NCBI GenBank assembly: GCA_905212215.1
Contig: CAJMDR010000069.1
Span: 1 to 8,376, forward strand
DNA from: an uncultured Porphyromonadaceae bacterium
Lineage (GTDB): Bacteria > Bacteroidota > Bacteroidia > Bacteroidales > Muribaculaceae
Direction: 5' to 3'
DNA length: 8,376 nt
In this document: positions 1-7,306 of the stretch, piece after piece
Position numbering within the stretch: position 1 is the first letter of the stretch
Layout of the letters: each line of letters begins with the position of its first letter
Program-made: the position numbers and the translations under genes
The notes under the pieces: generated by a model
Database searches by the model: none
Told to the model about the DNA's origin: nothing
What the model saw: the letters and a program-made list of their open reading frames with translations, nothing else

Positions 1-46
1 TCTATTATCTGACTCACTAACAAGTGTTAACCGGAATATTTCAATA

Positions 47-78
47 TTGCAAACATCATATATGGAAAACTAAATTTG
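47..78 (+). promoter_or_regulatory. Possible Bacteroides-type promoter without a clear gene
   Basis: TAAATTTG at 71-78 fits the TAnnTTTG -7 consensus exactly, and a TTG at 47-49 lies 21 bases upstream as a weak -33. The only reading frame directly downstream is a 26-codon frame at 93-173, which I do not recognise and do not call. In DNA this rich in A and T a chance match is quite possible. If real, it would drive a small RNA or a very short peptide. Confidence 0.25.
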
Positions 79-260
79 CCTGAAGAGTATAAATGCAATT
101 CATTATGTTATATATTAATTACGCAAAAGCATCACTAATAGTACGCAACTGCAATTGCAAATTGTGGTTTTAAATCATAATCCTAAAATCTAATTGATGC
201 AATTGTAATTATTATCGAATGAAGTGTTTATATGTCAAATTTGAATCTGTGAAATAGTTG

Positions 261-770
261 AATTTGCATTTTCATAAAATTCACACTCCAAATTTATTGA
301 AGATTGATGCTCATCCGCGATGTTTTAAAAGGATGTCTGCAACGAGTTCTATTTCTTTATCTTTTTATTTTGACTCATCATTAATGCAGTCTTTTCTTAA
401 GCATCGTCTCTTCGACGCTGCTCTCCCCGACTGTTTTCAATTGTAGAAGCATTTCAATCTCAGCTTTTTAGATTATCCACTCTTTCATTACATACCCATA
501 CCATTTTCAAATTCATCTATCGCAATACAGCATCCCAAATTCATGACGTAACCTGCTCTTCAGTCCTTAATCAGAAAATCCCGACAAAAATTAGTTTCGT
601 TATTTCCGCATCGCCTGAATCATTCATCAGCTGTCCATGAAATTTCGCCAGGATTTCAATGCTATTTTTTATCATTTTTCATTTGCAATATCGCCATTCA
701 CCCTTTGTTTGTTTATAAACATTCCCAAGATCAACTCTAAGGTATCGCAAAATTTGCATTTACATGAAAT
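261..770. repeat. Diverged direct repeat, copies at 261-280 and 751-770
   Basis: The 20 bases at 261-280 and 751-770 agree at 18 positions (shared core AATTTGCATT, then CAT and AAAT). After a gap of about six bases the similarity carries on weakly through a CCAAA motif (288-292 and 771-775). The copies are in the same orientation and exactly 490 bp apart, with no gene between. AT-rich DNA inflates chance matches, but 18 of 20 with a further aligned block is more than I would expect. They may be remnants of a dispersed intergenic element. Confidence 0.4.
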
Positions 771-814
771 CCAAACTTTAGTTTTTTCGAGGATTCCAAA
801 CACAAAAAAGTTAG

Positions 815-871
815 TAATGCGCATTATGTATCAACATTGCGCAATTATGACCAAAATGTCAATCTTTGACA
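815..871. promoter_or_regulatory. Cluster of three dyad-symmetric sites, candidate operators
   Basis: Three perfect inverted repeats lie within 57 bp: TAATGCGCATTA at 815-826, ATTGCGCAAT at 836-845, and TGTCAA-TCT-TTGACA at 857-871. The first two share a TGCGCA core and their centres are 20 bp apart, close to two helical turns. The third has a different sequence and a three-base spacer. The cluster ends 190 bp before the DUF389 start codon, the only gene it could plausibly serve within the window. Binding by a dimeric regulator is an inference; nothing identifies the protein. Confidence 0.35.
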
Positions 872-1061
872 TATCGCAGCAACAAGGCCCTTAAATATGG
901 CTGATGGATTCTTCTAAACCGTACCTTATCATACTTCGTTAGAATCATAGGCAGATTATTTTATCAGAACCTGTCCCTACACTTTCACAGACAGCAAGAG
1001 ATAAGCTCTACACAAAAAGGTCTGCCACATCATAAACAACAATAACTTATCGGGAATAGAA

Positions 1062-2474
1062 ATGTCAAACGCCACGACAGCCATCAAGTTAAAGAACACA
1101 TTGAAAAACATCGGCTCTTATTTCAATGTCTCTGCCGACCTGCTACCTCAGGCAGAGGCGGAAGCCGAGATTCGATCCGGAGTATCATTCAAAGGTTCGC
1201 AACTACTCATTCTCATCTTTGCCATCTTCGTGGCTTCGTTAGGATTGAACACCGACAGCGTGCCGGTAATAATAGGTGCCATGATCATCTCACCGCTCAT
1301 GGGGCCTATCATGGGCATCGGCCTGGGAATAGGCATACAGGACTTCGACCTCGTAACCCGAAGCTCACGCAACATAGGCATGGCGGTGGTCGGCTCCATC
1401 ATTGCCTCCGCATTATACTTCCTCGTCTCGCCTCAATATGAGGGCAGCAGTGAATTGTTGGCACGCACCTCACCTTCTATATATGATGTATTCATAGCTC
1501 TTTTCGGCGGTGCGGCAGGTATTGTAAGCGTTACATGCCGTAATAAATCCTCTGTAATGGCAGGCGTCGCGATTGCCACTTCGCTAATGCCACCTCTCTG
1601 CACAGCCGGCTATGGGCTCGCTACAATGCAGATGCACTTCTTTCTTGGTGCTCTGTATCTCTTCTTCACCAACGCTGTCTTCATCCTTGTAGCAACCTGG
1701 ATAGGGGTAAAATTAATCCGCTACAAGAAGGTTCAGGCTGTCAAAGACTCACGGGCAAAGAGGGTAAAAATCATCCTTTATGTGCTTATCACACTCACCA
1801 TTGTGGTGTCTGTGCTGCTTACTGTGGTCATGATTCGCACCAGTATTTTTGTTACCAAGGCATCGGAATTTGTTGAAAAGGAATTCGTTTTTCCCAACAC
1901 TCAGGTATTCTCTCATAAGGAATATGTAGAGGGTGGAAAGCGCTACATAGATGTCAATCTTATAGGAGCTGCTCTGCCTATGGATTCCCTTAAACTGGCC
2001 ATGATGACAAAGATGAACAATATGGGACTTGGAGGTGCCGAACTGAACATAAAACAAGGATTCGGCATCAGCTCCACCACTTCCAACTCCACTGCCGCCG
2101 ACGGCAATTTCATGCGTCTGATGGAAGGCGAGCTCTCGCGCCGTCAGTACACAATCGACTCGTTGCGCAATGTAATTGCGAGCACTCGGACTTTCTCCGG
2201 TCAGAGCAAGGCCATTGCACCCGAAGTGAAGGTGCTGTTCCCAGAAGTACAGACCATAGCGCTGAGCGAAATCATTGCCGCCAGTACCTCTTCCGATGCC
2301 ACCGACACTCTGTCGGTAGCCTTCGTTGCAGCCCCAAAAGGACTTTCTGCAACGCAAAAAACACGTCTTGCAGATTACTTGCAAGTAAGATTAAAACGTA
2401 GTAAAATCACAATTGACGTCAACACATTACTTTTGAACAATAAATCATCTGAATCACAGAATATCCGTCATTAA
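1062..2474 (+). CDS. DUF389 family multi-pass inner-membrane protein
   Basis: 470 residues. The DUF389 (uncharacterised hydrophobic) core spans about residues 45-215. It is recognisable from the glycine- and methionine-rich segment GAMIISPLMGPIMGIGLGIG (72-91) and the conserved MPPLCTAGYGLA stretch (176-187). I count about seven hydrophobic segments: roughly 46-62, 66-90, 104-122, 141-157, 163-187, 192-215 and 236-258. A basic loop (219-236) lies before the last one. After residue 260 comes a hydrophilic domain of about 210 residues, longer than in the shortest family members; by the positive-inside rule it may be periplasmic. The biochemical role of DUF389 proteins is not established, so none is assigned. 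The ATG at 1062 is the first in frame and follows an A-rich GGAATAGAA, usual where Shine-Dalgarno sites are weak. No convincing -7/-33 pair is visible close upstream. The next gene faces it 29 bp past the stop, so it is probably transcribed alone. Confidence 0.9.
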   Translation: MSNATTAIKLKNTLKNIGSYFNVSADLLPQAEAEAEIRSGVSFKGSQLLILIFAIFVASLGLNTDSVPVIIGAMIISPLMGPIMGIGLGIGIQDFDLVTRSSRNIGMAVVGSIIASALYFLVSPQYEGSSELLARTSPSIYDVFIALFGGAAGIVSVTCRNKSSVMAGVAIATSLMPPLCTAGYGLATMQMHFFLGALYLFFTNAVFILVATWIGVKLIRYKKVQAVKDSRAKRVKIILYVLITLTIVVSVLLTVVMIRTSIFVTKASEFVEKEFVFPNTQVFSHKEYVEGGKRYIDVNLIGAALPMDSLKLAMMTKMNNMGLGGAELNIKQGFGISSTTSNSTAADGNFMRLMEGELSRRQYTIDSLRNVIASTRTFSGQSKAIAPEVKVLFPEVQTIALSEIIAASTSSDATDTLSVAFVAAPKGLSATQKTRLADYLQVRLKRSKITIDVNTLLLNNKSSESQNIRH

Positions 2475-2503
2475 GACAAACACATATTCAAACTGAAAAC
2501 AGG

Positions 2504-3022
2504 TCATCTCATGTCAGGATATGCCTTGTCAAGCAGGTTGCAGGCTATGAAAGCGCAAGCTCTGGCATCATCCATGGCATAATGGTGACGAAACCGTTCG
2601 AACCCTAAAAAAGACGCTACCGTGTCCAGTTTATGATTCGGCAACATGCGCCCCAACACCTTCCGGCTTGCCGTACATGTGCAATAGAAACGATAGCCCG
2701 GCCAGGTCATACCATAGCGTTCCATGGCAGCCCTCAGACAGCCTTCATCGAATCGGCTGAAATGTGCCACCAATGGCAACCCTTCTATGCGTGGCGCTAT
2801 CTCAGTCCAGACCTCGTCGAAATGCGGTGCCGGGTCTGTGTCTGCGCGAGTCAAGGAATGAACACGCACATTTGCCGGAGAATAATAATTTGGTGCAGGA
2901 CGGATTAGCCTATATATCTCCTCTGTAATCTTTCCGTCACGTACTATCACTATGCCAACCGAACAGACTGAACAACTGTTCCTGTTGGCGGTCTCAAAAT
3001 CTATAGCTGCAAAATCTTTCAT
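2504..3022 (-). CDS. DEDDh-type 3'-5' exonuclease (DnaQ-like)
   Basis: 172 residues from the ATG at 3022, a single exonuclease domain of the RNase T/DnaQ fold with nothing attached. All the metal-binding and catalytic residues can be seen: motif I DFE with D8 and E10 in AIDFETANR; motif II HFSRFDE with D92; motif III HHYAMDDA with general-base H147 and D152. The family removes nucleotides from 3' ends of DNA or RNA with two metal ions. Short stand-alone members resemble the DNA polymerase III epsilon subunit, but nothing here shows that this one works with the polymerase, so no dnaQ name is given. A TTG nine bases upstream is in frame, but it lies inside the TAACTTTG promoter element and cannot be the start if that promoter is used. 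It diverges from the methyltransferase at 3093. No terminator is visible in the 29 bp before the DUF389 stop codon. Confidence 0.9.
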   Translation of the reverse strand: MKDFAAIDFETANRNSCSVCSVGIVIVRDGKITEEIYRLIRPAPNYYSPANVRVHSLTRADTDPAPHFDEVWTEIAPRIEGLPLVAHFSRFDEGCLRAAMERYGMTWPGYRFYCTCTASRKVLGRMLPNHKLDTVASFLGFERFRHHYAMDDARACAFIACNLLDKAYPDMR

Positions 3023-3028
3023 TACCTG

Positions 3029-3036
3029 CAAAGTTA
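3029..3036 (-). promoter_or_regulatory. -7 element of the exonuclease gene; near-leaderless start
   Basis: On the minus strand TAACTTTG fits TAnnTTTG exactly and is followed by only six bases (CAGGTA) before the ATG at 3022. In Bacteroides the transcript starts a few bases after this element, so the mRNA would have essentially no 5' leader. No clear TTTG is present at the -33 position. Confidence 0.55.
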
Positions 3037-3080
3037 ATACGACTAAAGCGAATATCGGTATCCATATCAGGATTTTTGGC

Positions 3081-3088
3081 TAATTTTG
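3081..3088 (+). promoter_or_regulatory. -7 element of the methyltransferase gene; near-leaderless start
   Basis: TAATTTTG fits TAnnTTTG exactly and is followed by four bases (GGGC) and then the ATG at 3093. The transcript would begin at or next to the start codon. No good -33 TTTG is visible 19-21 bases upstream. The element lies 44 bp from the opposing -7 element of the exonuclease gene. Confidence 0.55.
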
Positions 3089-3092
3089 GGGC

Positions 3093-4352
3093 ATGGAAGC
3101 AAAAATTGAAGCGCTCACCCCTGAATTCTGGCAATGGATTGAGAATGTTGACAGCAACAATCCTGTAGCTTTGGCAACCTCCGCACGCAAAGTCATGGAG
3201 CCTGAAACAGCTTCTTTGGCACTTACGCAGATAGAGGCGCGAAGAAAAGCCCGCAACAAAATAGCACCTATACTTAAGCATAAAGAGTTCATTTTCCCTT
3301 CTTCTCTATTAGCTGAACAATGCACTCACTTCAGAGTAGCTGAATTCAATGCTTCCTGCTGCGGCGACCTTCAGGATAAAAACGTCGCCGACATCACTTT
3401 CGGTTTAGGAATTGATGCCTTTGCTTTTGCCGATAAGGGAGCATCGGTGCAGGCTGTTGACATATCATCCGAAACAGTAAATGCCGGAAATCATAACATC
3501 CGCGAACTCGGTCTCGACATTAAGCTAATGCAAGATGAAGCAATCTGCTGGCTGCAAAAGCAAGTGGAGGAAGAAACTCATTTTGATGTAATATTCGCCG
3601 ATCCAGCACGGAGGCTGAATAGCGGGGGAAGGGCTTATTCCTTCGATGACTGTAGCCCACGCCTCGACGATATTCTGGAATCCGCTGAAAAATTGACATC
3701 CACTCTTTTGGTGAAGACATCCCCTATGCTCGATGTAGATGCGGTCTTGAACCGTTATCCGAAAATATCGAAGCTTTATGCCGTAGGTTTCAAAGGTGAA
3801 TGTAAGGAATTGTTGCTGAAATTTGATTTCAGCACACACCATGAGCAAAAGGAAATAATTGCTGTGGAGATTGACGAGGACGGAAGCACTTCTACCTTTG
3901 TTGTCCACTGGCCCTGGCGCAATCCCAAACCCTCGGAGTTGAAAACAGAGACTGAAAAAATAGAACCTCAGCCCGGAGTCTGGCTCTGTTCCGTTTCCGC
4001 CGCTGTCGCAAAAGCGTATGCCGGATATGCGGTTATGAAACAATGGCCCGGACTCTTTCCCACTCAGTTATCAAAAAGAGTTTTCCTTGCACGAGAACGG
4101 CCTCAGGGCTTCCCTGGTCGCTGTTTATTCATCGAAGAAGTATTTCCTTCATTGCGACAGGCAAAACAAGCTGTAAGCGGCTCTAAAGCCAATGTGGCAT
4201 GTCATGACTACCCTGTCTCACCTGAAGAATTACGCAAAAAATTGAAATTACGCCCCATCGCCGACGATAGCCGTTTCCTCATAGGCATCTCTGTAGGTGC
4301 CAAACGCTATCTGCTTTGGTGTTCCGACACTCCACCCGCTCCGAAATCCTGA
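3093..4352 (+). CDS. SAM-dependent methyltransferase with THUMP-like C-terminal domain (PG_1098 type)
   Basis: 419 residues. A helical N-terminal region (about 1-90) leads into a class I Rossmann methyltransferase domain. The SAM-binding glycine loop is ADITFGLGIDAFAF (99-112), the acidic end of strand 2 is AVDIS (121-125), and FADPARR (168-174) occupies the place of the catalytic N/DPP motif of nucleic-acid base methyltransferases. The C-terminal part (about 342-410), with YPVSPEELRKKLKLR and a final hydrophobic strand, matches the THUMP-like domain that follows this methyltransferase in Bacteroidetes proteins such as Porphyromonas PG_1098. The domain layout points to modification of structured RNA, but substrate and position are unknown. 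The start is fixed by the -7 element ending four bases before the ATG. It is a single-gene unit, divergent from the exonuclease and closed by the hairpin at 4361-4400. Confidence 0.88.
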   Translation: MEAKIEALTPEFWQWIENVDSNNPVALATSARKVMEPETASLALTQIEARRKARNKIAPILKHKEFIFPSSLLAEQCTHFRVAEFNASCCGDLQDKNVADITFGLGIDAFAFADKGASVQAVDISSETVNAGNHNIRELGLDIKLMQDEAICWLQKQVEEETHFDVIFADPARRLNSGGRAYSFDDCSPRLDDILESAEKLTSTLLVKTSPMLDVDAVLNRYPKISKLYAVGFKGECKELLLKFDFSTHHEQKEIIAVEIDEDGSTSTFVVHWPWRNPKPSELKTETEKIEPQPGVWLCSVSAAVAKAYAGYAVMKQWPGLFPTQLSKRVFLARERPQGFPGRCLFIEEVFPSLRQAKQAVSGSKANVACHDYPVSPEELRKKLKLRPIADDSRFLIGISVGAKRYLLWCSDTPPAPKS

Positions 4353-4360
4353 ACAGCATA

Positions 4361-4400
4361 AAAAAGGAGAATGCCTTGCAATTTCGACATCCTCCTTTTT
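4361..4400. terminator. Bidirectional intrinsic terminator
   Basis: AAAAAGGAGAATG (4361-4373) pairs with CATCCTCCTTTTT (4388-4400), 13 positions with one mismatch, around a 14-base loop. The outer A-T pairs give a T-run after the stem on both strands. It begins eight bases past the methyltransferase stop (4352) and lies about 85 bp past the stop of the facing WG-repeat gene, so it can end both transcripts. Confidence 0.75.
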
Positions 4401-4484
4401 CTATTCTGTTGTTTTCTAGGTCCTGGGTTGCAGGCCTCCGCTCGGCGCAGGCTACGGTCAGCACAAAACCTAAAATCCTGAGAT

Positions 4485-7061
4485 CTATTCAAAAAGTTTC
4501 TCTATATCAGTCTTGAACGAGCCATAGCTGTTGCGCATACTCTCTATAATCGCTTTATAAAGCGAAGGATTGGTGTACCATGACTCCGGAGCATACCAAT
4601 ACACATCATCACGTTTTTGGGCAGGTTTCAGTACCACTCCCTGATAGGTGTCGGCAGGCCATCCTTTCTCTATCACGTCCATGAACATACCTTTCTTGAC
4701 ATTTTCCACCGACTTATGACCGCCGGGCACCCAGCCTCCGGCCTTAACGGAGAAGACTTCAAGTCGACCCAAAGTGATTTCTCCAGTGTTCTTGTCGCGT
4801 TTGTCAATGTGTATGCGATAACGTCGTGGCACTCCCTGAAAGTTCTCTGTGCCATCGAAAGTCATCATCAGCTTATAGAAGAGTGAGGCAAGGGGATTGC
4901 CTGAGCCCATCTTCATATCATGGTATGAGACAGAACCCCCGTCGCATACCAGCCATTCATCGCCAGAGGCTTCATGCTGATAACCTGAAATTTTCAATGG
5001 CATACCGAAAATATAGGCAGATGCACCGTTACCCATGCGACGTACTGTTGGATCTATCATCAGCACCATGAAACCGTAGGTGTTTTTACCGTACGGCGAT
5101 TCTATGTCAGGATTCTCGCTGATCTCTGCATAAACATCAATTGGAGTGGACTCCTCGCGGTTGAAATAATAATCTTTCAATCCCTGATATGTACCGACGA
5201 TTTCAGGCTTCGTCAAATCCGGTTTCTTGACGAAAATGACTGTGATGGTCAGATCTGATGTAACTCCCATAGGCTTTGAGGCATCCAGATAAGCAGCTCC
5301 GTCACCTTGTATGTCTATGTTGCCTACTGCCCAATCCTTTTGCGGTACCGTGTTAACCGACACCATGTCGCCATATTTGAACGGACCGGGGGAAGAAAGG
5401 GATGCTGTGCCATTACCTTTTGTAACAAGTGTGACTTTATAAGTTTTCTCTATCACCTTGGTTGGTCCAATTGGCGGTTGATTGACATTGATGATTTTTA
5501 TTACCGGAGGCCGTGGATTGCCTGGTTCCGGTTCAGGTTCAGGATCATCGCCGGGTTCCGGCTCCGGAAGTGGAAAAGGCTGTATGGGAAGATACTTCTC
5601 CGCATTTTCCATCTCGTTCTCCGAGAACAGCCATTCCATCATGCCGTCGGCACGCATTATGCCTCGGTAGCCTACGCCATTCACCATCATGTCGGTGACG
5701 CGGGCATATCCGCAAGAAGTAAGTTGCTTGAAGCCGTTGATTTTTGTGTTGGTATCAGGATTGTAGTATCTCTTCACTACCACATTACCCATAGGGTCTA
5801 ATATCAGGCTACGGTCATCGCAGAACACAGTCGCCAGTCCGTATGGCTCGAACTTTGGTCCGTTTTCCTCAGGGATATAGGCTGCCACAACAGCATCGCT
5901 TATGCGTTTCACGATCTGGCACTGCTTGTTGATGAGAGCCGTAGTGATGTCGGTAAATTCTCGCTGTTCTTTTGGCACCACAAAAGCATAACCGTTATAA
6001 AACTTGTTCCCGGCTTCGAAATGTCCTATCTCATTGCCTTTCAAGTCGTAATAGTAGATGTCGGAACCTTTTTCAATATAAAAGATGCCGTCGGAAACGT
6101 CTGAGAGCATACTCTCGGAAGAAGGCTTCTCTGTGGTGTAGACGATATTGCCCTTGGTGTCGATGAGGTGATACTTCACATTACCTGCCAATGACGGCTG
6201 GGCGCCTTCTCCTACCCAGGCGGATCCCTCATGGAAATCCCTTGCCATACAGTACTTTGCAGGGAGCACCACATTGCCCTTGGCATCGATATAACCCCAT
6301 TTATGGTATCCTGCCGCGTATGCACGCAAACCGTTGTTCAGCGGGCGAACGGCGCTTTTGTTGTCGTAGACACTCTCCCAGTATACCGTCAAGAAGGGAA
6401 ACACTTTCTCGCCCCTTGCGTTGATATAGAAATAAGTGTCCTTATAGTTCACTTTCTTCTTCACCAGAGCAAGACCATCGCAGAACTGCGTCACATCCTC
6501 GTACGAGGCATCAAGCTCTCGCACAGAGCCATCGCGATAAAGCAGACAGATAGGTTTCTTGCCCGATGTATTTGCTTTGGCACGACGGGCAACAGCTACT
6601 CCCCCATTGAACTTCGGGGTCTCGCCTCCATAACGGATGTTCTCCCAGTCATTGCCGAACAATTTACGGCCGTCTATGGTCCAGAATTCATAACGGTTCT
6701 CTTTCACCACCCAGAAAATGTCTTCATGAACATCGGAAAAGGACTCGCCGTAGATGTCTCCTATGCGCATGAATTTCGTCTGGGAAGTGATGAACGGATA
6801 CTTGCCGGTATCGCTCACCTTCTTCCATTTAGAGTCGTCTACCTGAGTAGCTGCACTTTGCGCACTCCCGGAAGATGCTGCGGTGTTCTCTCCTCCTTTG
6901 GGTTTCTTCGCTTTCTTGTCCTTCTTGTACTTGTCCACTTTCTCAAGGGTATTGTTCAGTTTGTTCAGACCCTTGTTGAGTTTTCCCAGTATCTGGGCGT
7001 CACCCGGTGGTGCCATAGCAAGGCACAGACCAAGCAACAATAAGGTTACGATTCGTTTCAT
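4485..7061 (-). CDS. Secreted WG-repeat protein with an InlB-like B-repeat domain
   Basis: 858 residues. Residues 1-22 form a Sec signal peptide: MKR, a leucine-rich core, and probable cleavage after GDA before Gln23. The cysteine at 13 is not in a lipobox, so it is not an obvious lipoprotein. A lysine-rich coiled or disordered part (24-60) and a Ser/Ala linker follow. WG-type repeats come next, the clearest KWGYIDAKGNVVLPAKY at 254-270, with degenerate ones near 126-140, 210-224, 297-311 and 335-350. A Pro-Glu linker (498-519) leads to a divergent InlB B-repeat-like domain (about 540-612, with VTKGNGTASL and YGDMVSV). The last 240 residues (620-858) I do not recognise. WG repeats and B-repeats act as binding scaffolds in the envelope; ligand and function are unknown. 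The ATG at 7061 is directly before the signal peptide and follows AAGG. Upstream is a strong promoter candidate at 7307-7338. Confidence 0.88.
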   Translation of the reverse strand: MKRIVTLLLLGLCLAMAPPGDAQILGKLNKGLNKLNNTLEKVDKYKKDKKAKKPKGGENTAASSGSAQSAATQVDDSKWKKVSDTGKYPFITSQTKFMRIGDIYGESFSDVHEDIFWVVKENRYEFWTIDGRKLFGNDWENIRYGGETPKFNGGVAVARRAKANTSGKKPICLLYRDGSVRELDASYEDVTQFCDGLALVKKKVNYKDTYFYINARGEKVFPFLTVYWESVYDNKSAVRPLNNGLRAYAAGYHKWGYIDAKGNVVLPAKYCMARDFHEGSAWVGEGAQPSLAGNVKYHLIDTKGNIVYTTEKPSSESMLSDVSDGIFYIEKGSDIYYYDLKGNEIGHFEAGNKFYNGYAFVVPKEQREFTDITTALINKQCQIVKRISDAVVAAYIPEENGPKFEPYGLATVFCDDRSLILDPMGNVVVKRYYNPDTNTKINGFKQLTSCGYARVTDMMVNGVGYRGIMRADGMMEWLFSENEMENAEKYLPIQPFPLPEPEPGDDPEPEPEPGNPRPPVIKIINVNQPPIGPTKVIEKTYKVTLVTKGNGTASLSSPGPFKYGDMVSVNTVPQKDWAVGNIDIQGDGAAYLDASKPMGVTSDLTITVIFVKKPDLTKPEIVGTYQGLKDYYFNREESTPIDVYAEISENPDIESPYGKNTYGFMVLMIDPTVRRMGNGASAYIFGMPLKISGYQHEASGDEWLVCDGGSVSYHDMKMGSGNPLASLFYKLMMTFDGTENFQGVPRRYRIHIDKRDKNTGEITLGRLEVFSVKAGGWVPGGHKSVENVKKGMFMDVIEKGWPADTYQGVVLKPAQKRDDVYWYAPESWYTNPSLYKAIIESMRNSYGSFKTDIEKLFE

Positions 7062-7111
7062 CCTTGTCTTGTTTTTGATGATTATTTCAGTTTGGTATCT
7101 CTTTGATGCAG

Positions 7112-7126
7112 TCCTCAGTGTGAGGA
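7112..7126. other. Small hairpin in the leader of the WG-repeat gene
   Basis: Perfect six-base inverted repeat (TCCTCA, GTG, TGAGGA) located 51-65 bases before the start codon. It would form a short stem with a three-base loop in the leader RNA of the minus-strand gene. There is no T-run after it on the minus strand, so it is not an intrinsic terminator. Role unknown. Confidence 0.3.
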
Positions 7127-7158
7127 GTAAATGTACTTCCCTGCTGTCGGTGCAAACT

Positions 7159-7166
7159 CAAAAGTA
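7159..7166 (-). promoter_or_regulatory. Second, proximal -7-like element upstream of the WG-repeat gene
   Basis: On the minus strand TACTTTTG fits TAnnTTTG and ends 97 bases before the ATG at 7061. No TTTG is found at the right -33 distance, so it is weaker than the distal candidate at 7307-7338. It may be a second promoter or a chance match. Confidence 0.3.
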
Positions 7167-7306
7167 AGCAAAGCAACATTTTGGTTAGTCCCTCTCCCCC
7201 ATTCCCAACTCCTTCCGGACTTTTTTCTTCCTACCTATTGTCCCTGTCAAGCAATATTTGACGCTCGGTTTTTTAATCAGTGGAATGCAAACAGCCCTTT
7301 AGATTA

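Larger units (their letters stand above)
1..1061. other. AT-rich stretch of about 1 kb with no convincing gene
   Basis: Lines counted by hand give roughly 23-30% G+C, clearly lower than the genes to the right. The two short open frames here (258-446 and 637-894, + strand) have low-complexity, phenylalanine-, isoleucine- and serine-rich translations with no family resemblance, no ribosome-binding context and no promoter placed for them, so I treat them as chance. No tRNA, rRNA or CRISPR pattern was seen. The stretch does contain a TAnnTTTG element near 71, a diverged direct repeat (261-280 and 751-770) and three dyad-symmetric sequences between 815 and 871, listed separately. It could be a decayed region, a regulatory region for the membrane-protein gene at 1062, or the end of something that lies left of the window. 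Confidence 0.7.

Noticed and set aside
258..446. 62-codon plus-strand open frame in the AT-rich stretch
   Set aside because: Low-complexity Phe/Ser/His-rich translation, a non-ATG start, no promoter or ribosome-binding context, no family resemblance.
471..480. DnaA-box-like TTATCCACT, hinting at a replication origin
   Set aside because: A single near-match with no second box and no origin-type neighbours (dnaA, dnaN, gyrB, parAB).
637..894. 85-codon plus-strand open frame in the AT-rich stretch
   Set aside because: Composition follows the AT bias, and part of it is the diverged repeat seen again at 261-280; it runs through the palindrome cluster. It does not look like a protein.
1749..2384. 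211-codon minus-strand open frame
   Set aside because: Antisense shadow of the DUF389 gene; cysteine- and histidine-rich with no family features.
3023..3031. Upstream TTG start for the exonuclease, three codons longer
   Set aside because: The TTG overlaps the -7 element and would not be transcribed from that promoter; the ATG at 3022 directly precedes the conserved domain.
3525..4043. 172-codon minus-strand open frame
   Set aside because: Antisense shadow of the methyltransferase gene, which has clear SAM-binding and DPAR motifs.
6231..7043. 270-codon plus-strand open frame
   Set aside because: It lies wholly inside the WG-repeat gene on the other strand, whose signal peptide and repeats are clear; it is a shadow frame.
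7019..7061. Lipoprotein signal in the WG-repeat protein (Cys13)
   Set aside because: The residues before Cys13 (LGL) do not make a lipobox and the cysteine lies inside the hydrophobic core; cleavage after GDA is more likely.
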